14,889 nucleotides of DNA from Planctomycetota bacterium (GTDB lineage Bacteria; Planctomycetota; Planctomycetia; Pirellulales; Pirellulaceae): assembly GCA_019347795.1 (NCBI GenBank), contig JAHWKS010000025.1, forward strand, positions 1-14,889, in the 5' to 3' direction. Below, in pieces: positions 5,694-13,807 of the stretch; positions within the stretch are counted from its first letter, which is position 1, and each line of letters opens with the position of its first letter. Made by a program: the position numbers and the translations under genes. The notes below the pieces were generated by a model. The model searched no databases and was not told where the DNA came from. It saw nothing but the letters and a program-made list of their open reading frames with translations.

Positions 5694-8492
5694 ATGAAGA
5701 CTGACGAACTACGCGAAAAATATCTCGCTTTTTTTGAAACGAAAGGCCACACGCGGCGGCCCAGCGATGTGCTCGTCCCCACTTGGGACCCTTCCGTGCT
5801 GTTCACGCCTGCGGGGATGAACCAGTTCAAGGATCATTTCCTGGGGAAGGTGAAGCTCGACTTCACCCGGGCGACCACCTGTCAGAAATGCCTTCGCACG
5901 GGCGATATCGAGAACGTCGGCCGCACGGCGTACCACCATACGTTCTTCGAGATGCTGGGGAACTTCAGCTTCGGCGATTACTTCAAGCGCGAGGCGATCA
6001 CGTGGGCGTGGGAGTTTCTCACCGAGAAGAAGTGGCTGGGCATCGACCCGCAGCGGCTCTCGGTGACCGTCTACCTGGACGACGACGAGGCGGCCGACAT
6101 CTGGCACAACGAAGTCGGGCTGCCGACCTCGAAGATCGAGCGGATGGGCGAGGACGACAATTTCTGGCCGGCCGGGGCGCCGTCGCAGGGTCCCGACGGC
6201 GTGTGCGGGCCGTGCAGCGAAATCTTCTATCACACGGATCGCGGCTCGGTCGAGATTTGGAACCTGGTGTTCACGCAGTTCAACCGCGTGGGCGACCCGC
6301 CCGACAATCTCCGCCCGCTCCCCAGCAAGAACATCGACACGGGCATGGGGCTGGAGCGGGCGGCCGCCTCGCTGCAAGGAGTCGAGACGAACTACCACAT
6401 CGATATCCTGCGTCCGATCGTCGAGGCGGCGGCGGAGGTGTGCGGGCTGAAGTACGATTCGAAATCCGACAACGGCCGGCGGCTGCGGCGGATCACCGAT
6501 CACGTCCGCACCTGCACCTTCGCCGTGCATGAGAACGTCTACCCGGGGCCGAAGAAGGAGCGCTACGTCATCAAGCGGTTGCTGCGCCGGGCGGTGCTGG
6601 ACGGATACCAGATGGGCGTCCACGAGCCGTTCCTCTACCAGCTTGTGCCGGTGGTGGTCGAGATGTTGAAGACGCCTTACCCGGAGCTTACGGAGACGGC
6701 GTCGCGGGTCGCCAAGGGAATCGAGAACGAGGAGAAGGCCTTCTTCTCGACCATCAAAGCCGGCCTCAACCGCATCGAGAAAGTGTTCGCGGAGATGGAG
6801 TCGCACGGCCGGGCCGTGGTCGGCGGCGAAGCGGTCTTCGAGCTTTACGACACCTACGGCTTCCCGCCGGAGCTGTTCGAGACGCTGGCGGCCGAGCACA
6901 ACTTCGCCATCGACTGGGACAAGTTTCGCAAGCTCATGGAAGGCCGCGGAGGCGAAGCCGTCGGCCCGGTGTTCAAGACCGGACCGATCGAGGCGATCAA
7001 GCGCACCATGCACTCCACCACGTTCCTCGGCTATGAGACGACGTCGGCCGAGGCGGAGGTGTGCTTCATCGTCGCCCAGGACCACCTGTGCGAGCATCTG
7101 GCGGAAGATGGCCACGACGCGCCGATCCGCGTGATCCTCGATCGCACCCCCTTCTACGGCGAGGCGGGAGGACAAGTCGGCGACACGGGAGATATCATCG
7201 GCGAGCGTTTTCGTTTCGAGGTGACCGACACGCAAAGGGACGGCGAGCTGATCATCCACATCGGCCATCTCCGCAGCGGCGAGATGCGGGTCGGCGAGAA
7301 GGCGACGGCCCGCGTCGAAACGCACCGCCGGCAGGGGATCCGCCGGGCGCACTCGGCGACGCACCTTCTGCACCATGCTTTGCAGCAGGTTCTCGGCGGT
7401 CACGCGCAGCAGCAAGGCTCGAAGGTGGACGACGACTGGCTGCGGTTCGACTTCGCCAACATGGCCCCGGTGAACGAAGAGCAACTCGGCGAAATCGAAC
7501 GCAACGTGCAGGAGAAGGTCGAGCTCTGCGCCGGCGTGAAGTGGGAGACGGTGCCGCTGGCCGAGGCTCGCAAGCAGGGAGCGATGATGCTCTTCGGCGA
7601 GAAGTACCCCGATCCCGTGCGGATGGTCTCGATGGGCGATTTCAGCCGCGAATTGTGCGGCGGCACGCACCTGGACAGCACGGCCGACGTGGGGCCATTT
7701 GAGATAGTGAGCGAGGAGGCGGTGTCGTCCGGCACGCGACGCATTGTCGCGCTCACCGGAGACAAGGCGAAAGAGCATGCCCGCCGCGTCGAGGAGACGC
7801 TTCAAGAGGCGGCGAAGCTGCTGGAGGTTCCGCCGCAGGCGGTCCCGGAGGCGGTCAAGAGTCTCGCGATCCGCGTGCGCGCGCTGAAGAAGCAAGTATC
7901 CAGCGGCGGCGGCGCGGCTGAAGTGGAATCGAAGCCGACATCATCACCGTCGGATGAGAAATCGGATCATCTGCAGCTCAAGGCGGCGTTGCACGAGGCG
8001 GCCCGGCTGCTGAACGTCGGGCCGTTCGACGTGCCGGAGCGAATCGGCTCGCAGCTCGAGGAGATCCGCCGCCTGGAGGAGCAACTATCGCAGCTCAAGC
8101 AGTCGGGCGCCCACTCGGCGGACTCGCTGTTGGAGAAGGCGGAGGAAATCGGCGGCGTGAAGGTGATCGCCGTCGAAACCCCCGGCGCCAACTCGAACCT
8201 GATGCGGCAATGGATCGACCAGTTGCGCAAGAAGACCAGTCCCATCGCCGTGCTGCTGGCGGCCCGCGAAGGCGACAGCAAGGTGCTCCTGGTGGCCGGC
8301 ATCAGCCGCGACCTGGTAGACCGCGGCCTCAGCGCGGGTAAATGGGTCCAGGCGGTCGCGAAGGTCGTAGACGGCGGCGGCGGCGGCAAGCCCGACATGG
8401 CCCAAGCCGGCGGCAAAGATCCGGCCAAACTTCCCCAGGCGCTCGAGACCGCGAAGCAGGAGATCGAGCAGGCGCTGGCCAAGTCGCCTTGA
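5694..8492 (+). CDS. alaS: Alanine--tRNA ligase with duplicated C-terminal helical unit
   Basis: 932 residues; bacterial AlaRS is usually near 875. It charges tRNA-Ala with alanine in the cytosol and edits mischarged Ser/Gly. The class II core spans about 1-240, with motif 1 'TPAGMNQFKDHFLG' (38-51), motif 2 'HHTFFEMLGNFSFGDYFK' (81-98) and motif 3 'GMGLER' (217-222). The tRNA-recognition helices follow, to about 450. The editing domain carries its zinc site H553/H557 (HSATH) and C655/H659 (CGGTH). The C-terminal DHHA1 domain ends with the 'GGGGGKPDMAQAGG' signature. The extra length is explained by a repeat: 703-734 and 766-797 share 15 of 32 residues and are joined by a Ser/Gly-rich linker (about 735-762). 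The ATG at 5694 gives the expected 'MKTDELREKYLAFF' start, though no strong ribosome binding site is close. DUF2752 follows after 39 bases and may be cotranscribed. Confidence 0.98.
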   Translation: MKTDELREKYLAFFETKGHTRRPSDVLVPTWDPSVLFTPAGMNQFKDHFLGKVKLDFTRATTCQKCLRTGDIENVGRTAYHHTFFEMLGNFSFGDYFKREAITWAWEFLTEKKWLGIDPQRLSVTVYLDDDEAADIWHNEVGLPTSKIERMGEDDNFWPAGAPSQGPDGVCGPCSEIFYHTDRGSVEIWNLVFTQFNRVGDPPDNLRPLPSKNIDTGMGLERAAASLQGVETNYHIDILRPIVEAAAEVCGLKYDSKSDNGRRLRRITDHVRTCTFAVHENVYPGPKKERYVIKRLLRRAVLDGYQMGVHEPFLYQLVPVVVEMLKTPYPELTETASRVAKGIENEEKAFFSTIKAGLNRIEKVFAEMESHGRAVVGGEAVFELYDTYGFPPELFETLAAEHNFAIDWDKFRKLMEGRGGEAVGPVFKTGPIEAIKRTMHSTTFLGYETTSAEAEVCFIVAQDHLCEHLAEDGHDAPIRVILDRTPFYGEAGGQVGDTGDIIGERFRFEVTDTQRDGELIIHIGHLRSGEMRVGEKATARVETHRRQGIRRAHSATHLLHHALQQVLGGHAQQQGSKVDDDWLRFDFANMAPVNEEQLGEIERNVQEKVELCAGVKWETVPLAEARKQGAMMLFGEKYPDPVRMVSMGDFSRELCGGTHLDSTADVGPFEIVSEEAVSSGTRRIVALTGDKAKEHARRVEETLQEAAKLLEVPPQAVPEAVKSLAIRVRALKKQVSSGGGAAEVESKPTSSPSDEKSDHLQLKAALHEAARLLNVGPFDVPERIGSQLEEIRRLEEQLSQLKQSGAHSADSLLEKAEEIGGVKVIAVETPGANSNLMRQWIDQLRKKTSPIAVLLAAREGDSKVLLVAGISRDLVDRGLSAGKWVQAVAKVVDGGGGGKPDMAQAGGKDPAKLPQALETAKQEIEQALAKSP

Positions 8493-8531
8493 CGCGATTC
8501 GCTTCCCCCACTAACCTTCGCAGCCATTTCC

Positions 8532-8996
8532 GTGAATGTGCCGCCTCGTTCGCCCTGGCGCCATGACGATTCGCCCTTTGCGATTCGGCCGGTCGCCCGG
8601 GTGGGGTTGGTGGCCGTCGGACTGGTGCTGGTGGGGTTGTTGGGCACGGCGGCGATGCTGCCGCCGGCGGAGCGGGGATACGGCACGCATCGGCAATTGG
8701 GGCTGCCGCCGTGCTCGTTCATGACCCTCACGGGCTCGCGATGTCCGTCGTGCGGCATGACCACCGCCTGGGCCCACATGATGCGGGGACGCGTAATTCA
8801 GGCCGCCGCCTCGAACGTCGGCGGATTGGCGCTAGGGGTTGTGGCCGCGGGGGTCGGCCCGTGGGCGCTGGCTTCGGGACTGCGGGGCAGATGGATGATC
8901 GGCAGGCCGCGGGAATCGTGGGCCGTGGCCCTGACCGCGGGGGTTGTGACCGTCACGCTCATCGACTGGGCCTTGCGGCTCTATTATTGGCATTAG
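8532..8996 (+). CDS. DUF2752 membrane protein
   Basis: 154 residues. The DUF2752 signature is clear: 'LPPCSFMTLTGSRCPSCGMTTAW', with C61, C71 and C74 in a C..C-x2-C arrangement that could bind a metal or form disulfides. Three hydrophobic helices are visible at about 22-43, 95-116 and 129-150. The function of the family is unknown. The GTG start at 8532 has no clear ribosome binding site, and an in-frame GTG at residue 24 is an alternative, but that would cut into the first helix, so the longer form is kept. It lies 39 bases after alaS on the same strand, so it may be transcribed with it. Its TAG stop is inside the large hairpin at 8995-9055, which probably ends the transcript. Confidence 0.88.
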   Translation: MNVPPRSPWRHDDSPFAIRPVARVGLVAVGLVLVGLLGTAAMLPPAERGYGTHRQLGLPPCSFMTLTGSRCPSCGMTTAWAHMMRGRVIQAAASNVGGLALGVVAAGVGPWALASGLRGRWMIGRPRESWAVALTAGVVTVTLIDWALRLYYWH

Positions 8997-9055
8997 CCGC
9001 GCGGCGCTAGCCTCCGGTTCATTTGGAGAGAACCGGACGCTAGCGCGTCGCGGCT
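8995..9055. repeat. Large imperfect palindrome over the DUF2752 stop, possible terminator
   Basis: AGCCGCG (8995-9001) pairs perfectly with CGCGGCT (9049-9055). After two mismatches, the 17-base arm at 9004-9020 (starting GCGCTAGC) pairs with 9030-9046 at 16 of 17 positions. The loop is nine bases. The left arm begins inside the TAG stop (8994-8996). There is no T-run, so it is either a terminator of the stem-only type or a dispersed palindromic repeat. The arm resembles GCGCTAGCGTCCGGTT-type repeats that I associate with planctomycete intergenic DNA. Confidence 0.75.
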
Positions 9056-9106
9056 GATGAATGCAGGGGGTAGTTGCTGCACATCTTCGATCGGCGAGGG
9101 AACGCC

Positions 9107-9763
9107 ATGCACGGCAAATCGTACGGCCGCGGGATGCTGGCCATGATGGGGATCGCCACGGCGCTGTTGTCGCTGGGGGGCTGCGCGATCATCAATCACC
9201 TGCTTTACGTGACGCAGGGCGCCAAGATTCCCGCGGAGTTCGACGGCCTCAAGGGAAAGCGCGTGGCGGTGGTGTGCGTCTCGCCCAACGACGACTTCGG
9301 TCCCGGCTCCACGTCGGTCGATTTGTCGCGCGGCGTGGAGACGCTCCTTCGCGAGCGGGTGAAGGACATCAAGATCGTCCGCCATGAGGAAGTAGCGAAC
9401 TGGATCGACCGCAACAACTGGCGCCACGATTACCTCGACATCGGCCGGGGCGTGAAGGCCGACATGGTGGTGGCGGTCGACTTGGCCCACTTCAGCCTTT
9501 ACGAAGGCTCGACGCTCTTCCAGGGCCGGGCCGACTTGCAGGTTTCCGTGTTCGACATGAGCACAGGCGGGACCAAGGTCTACCAGGCGACGCTGGACGA
9601 CTTCAGCTTCCCCGCCCGCGGCGCCCAGCCGGTGACCGACATCTCCGAGGCCAAATTCAAACGCGCTTTCGTGGCGATTCTGGCCCAGAACATCGGCCGC
9701 AACTTCTACGACTATGACATTCAGGAAAACATCGCCCCCGACGCCGCCTCGCTTACACGTTAG
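9107..9763 (+). CDS. Predicted lipoprotein, family not recognised
   Basis: 218 residues. The N-terminus is a classic lipoprotein signal: basic start (HGKSYGRG), hydrophobic stretch (MLAMMGIATALLSL) and lipobox L-G-G-C with the lipidated Cys at position 26. The ATG at 9107 has GAGGG about six bases upstream and places the signal at the very start; a longer in-frame start at 9074 would bury it. The mature part is alpha/beta: 'KGKRVAVVCVS' and 'ADMVVAVDLAHFSLYEG' look like strands of a small sheet as in LpoB/TolB-N-like lipoproteins, which bind periplasmic partners. That resemblance is only structural guesswork. The region 'VDLSRGVETLLRERVKDIKIVRHEEVANWID' suggests a helix-strand unit. The gene follows the hairpin at 8995-9055, so probably has its own promoter, and is convergent with the giant gene. 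Confidence 0.85.
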   Translation: MHGKSYGRGMLAMMGIATALLSLGGCAIINHLLYVTQGAKIPAEFDGLKGKRVAVVCVSPNDDFGPGSTSVDLSRGVETLLRERVKDIKIVRHEEVANWIDRNNWRHDYLDIGRGVKADMVVAVDLAHFSLYEGSTLFQGRADLQVSVFDMSTGGTKVYQATLDDFSFPARGAQPVTDISEAKFKRAFVAILAQNIGRNFYDYDIQENIAPDAASLTR

Positions 9764-9817
9764 AGAATCGCGGGCGTGAGGTTGGTGGCGCGGGTGGTAG
9801 GCCTAACGCGGCGGCCG

Positions 9818-12800
9818 TTACACGCGGGAGAGCGTGTCGTCGAGGGCGTCGCCCCAGCGGAGCGGGATGAGGGTGCGGAGGCCCTTGTGCTGCTTGGGGA
9901 GGTAGTAGCCGTCCACCAAGTCGCGGGCGGTGGCGGCGGCGGCGCGGGCGGCTGTCACCAGCGGCGGCTCATCGAGGCTCCATTGTGCGTCGGGGTTGGC
10001 TTCGGCCGATTCCAACAGCGCGCCCAGCCACCAGGCGATGTTGTCGCCGCAGGCGATCGCCAACTCGCGGACGTTCGGGTCCTGCCTGCGGGCCATGTGG
10101 AGCGCCAGCAGGCGACGGCAATGCGCGATCAAGCCGGCCGGCGAAAGTGCGTCGTCGGGAGCGGCGGCCGCCACCGCCTCGATGCGGCCTTTCAGTTTCT
10201 CACCCATAATCTTCGCCTCGCTGTGCTCGTGCAGACGGCGGCGCCTGCTCAAGCCGAGGCGTTCCCCGTCAATCTGAGCCAGGGCGTTTTTCGAGCTGAC
10301 GAGGTAGCGGCATGTGGGATCCGCTCGCTCCACCGCCACCACCATCGCAAGCTGCAGGCGAAGGAAGTTGTGCCGTTCGGCGAGCGTCCGCGACAGCGCG
10401 GCCCAGTCCGCGGCCGATTCGCCCGCGAAATGCGGCGCCGCGGCCCAGGCGGACGCCGTGTGACTCAGCTTCTCCAGCAGGTCAAGCCACTTCGCCTTCG
10501 CCTCTGTCGCGCCGCTGGCCCAAGGCGTCAGCGAGATTGCTTCGGCCGACGCGTCGTAAGGGTGCACGAAGGCCGCCAGACGCTCCAGGATTCCGCACGC
10601 CTCGGCGGCCAGCGGATCGACGGGCGATAGTGGCCGCACCGCCGCCAGCGTTTCGGCCAACGTCGCCGCCAACGTCGCCGCGTAATGCTGCGGAGGGAGC
10701 AACATTCCCGCGTCGCCGAACAAGTCGAACAAGAGCAGGTCTGCCGAGCGGACGGCCTGAACCAGGTCGTCCGGCAGCGGCGGCCTTTGGTCCTCCGGCA
10801 GCGCGGCGGTGTACTGCGCTTCCGACACCGGCGCCCGGATGTCGAGAAACTGCACGACCCGCTCTCGGACGTGCTCGATCAGCTCATACGCCTCCTCGGC
10901 TTCCACGCGAATGGGGGAGCCGCCGCGACCGCGACGGGCCAGTCCCGAGGGAACCGACGCTCGCCAGCGAGCGGCAATGTCGTCGCCGTGCTTGAGGTAT
11001 TGCCAGCACGCCCACGACAGCTCCGTCAGCGAGAGCGTCGGCGCCTCCGCCTCCAGCGCCGCCTTCTGCGTTTCCTCGACGTACCGCTGAAGCATCTCGA
11101 TCAGCGAAGGGCGGCGGCGATCTTCATCCATCCGCGCCATTCGCTTTTTGCGGCTTCGCCAGTGCTGGGCGACCACGGCTCGGTAATCGGCATCGTCGAT
11201 CGCCTCTGCTTTCCATAGACTGTGGTGGAACTCCAAGGCGCCGCAGCGCAAGGCGCGATCGCGGGCCTCGGCCGAGTCGTGCGGCAAATCGAAGAACGGC
11301 GCCGCGGCGGAAGCGTCTTGATGCCCGGCCAGCGTCGCCCGCACCCGCTGCTCAATGCGACGACGGACCGCGGGAGAGCGCGTCGCTCGGTAGCGGCGCC
11401 ACAGCGAGTTCCGATGCTGCTCGAACTCCTCATGCTCGTCCGCCGAAAGGCGCGGCTCGAACAGGTCGCGGCGGATCAAGTCGCTCAACGCCGGATTGGC
11501 CAGCTCGATGGCGACATCACACTCAGCCAACTGTTTTGGCTTCAAAGGCGGCTGCCGGCGGACCGCCGCCTCGGCCTGGACGATGGTGAGGATGGGGCTC
11601 AGCACTTCAGGCCGGACCGGTCCCAGGTAGAGCTGCTCCAGGACCGCCTCGCGCTGCCGTGGGGGAAGGACCGTCAGCCAGGCGATGAAGGCGCTCGACT
11701 CGCGACGATTGGGAGGAGCGATCGCAAACCGGCGCCGGCGGAAACCGTCTTCCAACAGCAATTGCTGCTGGGGGTCCAGTCGATCCATCCGCCGCTCGAC
11801 GAACGTCCGCAGGTTGCCCGTCCAGTGGACGAACTGCGTCAGCCGCGCCGCCGCGGCCTTCACCTCCGCCGGCAGTGCATCGCTCCCGCACGCGGCATCG
11901 TTGAGCGAGCTGGGCGCCTCTCGGCACGCGTCTTCCAGCATTTCCAGCATCTGCCCCGAAGGCGCCGGCGCCTGCCACTGGCCGATCATGCCTGCAATCC
12001 GCCGAGCCTCTGCGTAGTTTTCCGCCCGATACGGCGCCTGGCGGAGTTGCTCCAGCATATCGAGGACGGCATGCGGTCCTTCGACATCGGCGGGGTCCGA
12101 GCAGCGCTTCAACATTTCTACGCGTTTTTGCGTCAGTCGCAACCCGGCCTCGAACCAGCGGCGTCCGAGCGTTGCGAGCTGCTTCATGCGTCGCCGCCAC
12201 TCCTGCTTCGAAAAGTAAGGAGGCGGGCCGTCGATGACCTCTTGCAGGCAAGTTTGCACTTGCGCCAACAACGCCGGCCGCTCCAGGTATGCCTCGATGA
12301 TCTTCAGGCACGAGGCGGCTTCCCGGCCGAGGGCCGCGTCGCTTTTCATCGGTGACACGTGCCGCTGAACCAAGGACAAGGCCCGATCCAGCTCGACACG
12401 CCAATGCTCTTGCGCGACGGCGCCGTGAACCCACGCCGCTTGATCGGCGACTTCCTCGGCGTATTTGAGAAACGCGACGACGGGAGAATCTCGCCGCTGC
12501 GACTCAATACGTTCGCGGAGGTCTTGCAGCGACTGGTGCAGCTTGTTCAGGCAGGGCGGGGGCGTCTCCAAGCGAGCGAGGTCATCGTATGCCTGCTCGA
12601 TCAGGCGACGTCGCTTCTTTGATAAGCGGCCGGTCAAAATCACCTGAAGCAGCTCGCGCAGCCGCGTGATGTCGCACGGCCGGCCGGCGCGGATCGCGGA
12701 TTTCATCACGGCCGCCAACTCGACCCAGGCCCGGGAACCGGCGAGCGATTGCTGGAGCACCTGGAACAGCCGACCCCGCCGGCGGCGGCAGCACTCTCCG

Positions 12801-13243
12801 GGGCCGGCGCCGCAGGAGAGCCGATTAGTCGCCTCCACGCAGGCGGCGATGCGCTCGCTGAGTTCGGCCATTTGAGCCGGCGCCATCCGCCGCGGCGCGG
12901 GCTGGTCCAAGCTCTGCCGCAGCTCTTCGATCGCGGCGCCGGCGATCCAGCGGCTCGCCGTTCGGGACGCGTCACTGTAGGCGGCGGCCTCGGCGGCAAG
13001 TGCTTGGTAGAGCAACAGTGCCTCGCCCACGGCGCCGGCAGCGATCGGCGGATCCTCTTGCAGGCATTGCAATTGGTTCTCCACCCACTCGGGGGAGAGC
13101 GGCGATTCCCCTCCCAGCCTGCCGGGGGTGAGATCGGCGCCGCCGGCCAGCAACGCCGCCACCATCGCGCCCAGCTCCCCCGGTTGAAGGACGTCATAAC
13201 TTTGAACGCCCGAGATCGCTTTGGTCAGATTCCCCTGCGCCAT
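9818..13243 (-). CDS. Giant hypothetical protein, Arg/Ala/Leu-rich and mostly helical
   Basis: 1141 residues in a single unbroken frame. I recognise no domain. No signal peptide or membrane helix is visible, so a cytosolic protein is expected. The chain is almost wholly amphipathic helix with Arg, Glu, Leu and Ala dominant, few Gly/Pro-rich loops and many W/Y anchors, which suggests an alpha-solenoid or long helical scaffold (inference). A Cys cluster lies at 144-152 (CGAGPGECC), followed by RRRR. A 12-base exact tandem repeat in the DNA gives ATLA-ATLA at about 856-863. The ATG at 13243 is chosen over an in-frame TTG at 13300 because it is a normal start codon with a purine-rich GGCGGAAAAA upstream, but the ribosome binding site is weak and the start is uncertain. 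It is monocistronic as far as seen: 54 bases separate it from the convergent lipoprotein gene. Confidence 0.82.
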   Translation of the reverse strand: MAQGNLTKAISGVQSYDVLQPGELGAMVAALLAGGADLTPGRLGGESPLSPEWVENQLQCLQEDPPIAAGAVGEALLLYQALAAEAAAYSDASRTASRWIAGAAIEELRQSLDQPAPRRMAPAQMAELSERIAACVEATNRLSCGAGPGECCRRRRGRLFQVLQQSLAGSRAWVELAAVMKSAIRAGRPCDITRLRELLQVILTGRLSKKRRRLIEQAYDDLARLETPPPCLNKLHQSLQDLRERIESQRRDSPVVAFLKYAEEVADQAAWVHGAVAQEHWRVELDRALSLVQRHVSPMKSDAALGREAASCLKIIEAYLERPALLAQVQTCLQEVIDGPPPYFSKQEWRRRMKQLATLGRRWFEAGLRLTQKRVEMLKRCSDPADVEGPHAVLDMLEQLRQAPYRAENYAEARRIAGMIGQWQAPAPSGQMLEMLEDACREAPSSLNDAACGSDALPAEVKAAAARLTQFVHWTGNLRTFVERRMDRLDPQQQLLLEDGFRRRRFAIAPPNRRESSAFIAWLTVLPPRQREAVLEQLYLGPVRPEVLSPILTIVQAEAAVRRQPPLKPKQLAECDVAIELANPALSDLIRRDLFEPRLSADEHEEFEQHRNSLWRRYRATRSPAVRRRIEQRVRATLAGHQDASAAAPFFDLPHDSAEARDRALRCGALEFHHSLWKAEAIDDADYRAVVAQHWRSRKKRMARMDEDRRRPSLIEMLQRYVEETQKAALEAEAPTLSLTELSWACWQYLKHGDDIAARWRASVPSGLARRGRGGSPIRVEAEEAYELIEHVRERVVQFLDIRAPVSEAQYTAALPEDQRPPLPDDLVQAVRSADLLLFDLFGDAGMLLPPQHYAATLAATLAETLAAVRPLSPVDPLAAEACGILERLAAFVHPYDASAEAISLTPWASGATEAKAKWLDLLEKLSHTASAWAAAPHFAGESAADWAALSRTLAERHNFLRLQLAMVVAVERADPTCRYLVSSKNALAQIDGERLGLSRRRRLHEHSEAKIMGEKLKGRIEAVAAAAPDDALSPAGLIAHCRRLLALHMARRQDPNVRELAIACGDNIAWWLGALLESAEANPDAQWSLDEPPLVTAARAAAATARDLVDGYYLPKQHKGLRTLIPLRWGDALDDTLSRV
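10656..10679 (-). repeat. 12-base exact tandem repeat inside the giant gene
   Basis: GCCAACGTCGCC occurs twice back to back (10656-10667 and 10668-10679). Being a multiple of three it keeps the frame and adds one extra copy of four residues to a helix (YAATLAATLAETLAAVR, from residue 854). A third degenerate copy (ETLA) follows, so the helix seems to have grown by slippage. Confidence 0.7.
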
Positions 13244-13424
13244 GGATTTTTCCGCCTTACGCAAGAACGACACCCCTTTCAGCCTGAGGAGAGGACGCAA
13301 AACGACACAATCCTCCCCTCTTCATGACATCCGCGGACGGGATTTCTGACAGATCGCTCGCCAGCAGTTTTCCAAGTCCGCAGGGAAAGCGACGACGCGG
13401 CCGTGACAGGCCGATCGCATTATT

Positions 13425-13464
13425 GCAGGAGGCGCCGCAGGACTCGTGCGCCCGGCGCTTCCGC
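13425..13464. repeat. 12-pair hairpin upstream of the giant gene
   Basis: GGAGGCGCCG (13428-13437) pairs with CGGCGCTTCC (13453-13462) with one G-T pair. After a bulged A (13427), GC (13425-13426) pairs with GC (13463-13464). The loop is 15 bases. It is about 180-220 bases before the giant gene's start and on its transcript side, so it could belong to its leader or promoter, or be an old dispersed repeat. Confidence 0.5.
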
Positions 13465-13789
13465 GTGGTGGGCGGGAAAGCGGACACTCCGTTGTCTGTG
13501 AGATGCGAAATGCAGGACACGCCGCCTCCTCCGCAGGTTCTGACCAGTCGTTCGGGCGAGCTGCTCCCCCCCCTGCCGAAAACGTCGAGCGGACGCGGCA
13601 GAGGAGGCAATTCAACATAGCGGCGGTCGTCATTGAACAACGAGCCGACTCGGCGCAGGCGCACATAAGGGCAACGAGCCGTCAGGCAGCGCGCTGCACG
13701 CCAAATCCGGCTCGCTCAACGGCCGAGGCGCCCCTTCGAGACATCCGAGAGGCGACAGTTAACAGTAGAGGCGCGCCGTGCGGGAGTGG

Positions 13790-13806
13790 AGCAACAAACC
13801 GTTGCT
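13790..13806 (-). terminator. Small hairpin just after the SorC-like regulator, weak terminator candidate
   Basis: AGCAAC (13790-13795) pairs with GTTGCT (13801-13806) around five bases, immediately after the TAA stop at 13810-13808. The stem is short and no T-run follows on the minus strand, so this is only a candidate. Confidence 0.25.
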
Positions 13807-13807
13807 A

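Larger units (their letters stand above)
13244..13807. other. 564-base gap between the giant gene and the regulator, no convincing gene
   Basis: Open frames here on both strands (for example 13664-13257 minus and 13324-13620 plus) lack ribosome binding sites, are Pro/Arg/Gly-rich in the way of random GC-rich DNA and overlap each other. The gap should hold the promoter and leader of the giant gene and the end of the regulator transcript. Structures seen are a hairpin at 13425-13464, a small hairpin at 13790-13806 and a run of eight C at 13566-13573. No clear sigma70 hexamers were found. Confidence 0.6.

Noticed and set aside
5709..7895. 728-residue open frame antisense to alaS
   Set aside because: It lies wholly opposite a certain alaS gene, is His/Arg/Leu-rich as expected for the reverse of GC-rich coding sequence, and shows no domain. 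It is a shadow of third-position GC bias.
1785..9827. Shared 13-mer CCGTTACACGCGG at 1785-1797 and 9815-9827
   Set aside because: In about 15 kb of GC-rich DNA one or two such 13-base matches are expected by chance. The flanks do not match.
9776..10630. 284-residue plus-strand frame after the lipoprotein gene
   Set aside because: It overlaps the C-terminal third of the giant gene on the other strand and has Gly/Arg/Val composition typical of a shadow frame.
11222..12355. 377-residue plus-strand frame opposite the giant gene
   Set aside because: The minus-strand frame is three times longer and covers it entirely. The plus frame is Arg/Gln-rich with no fold-like pattern.
13257..13664. 135-residue minus-strand frame in the gap before the giant gene
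   Set aside because: No ribosome binding site, biased Pro/Arg/Gly/Ser composition, overlaps other equally poor frames, and runs over the likely start of the giant gene.
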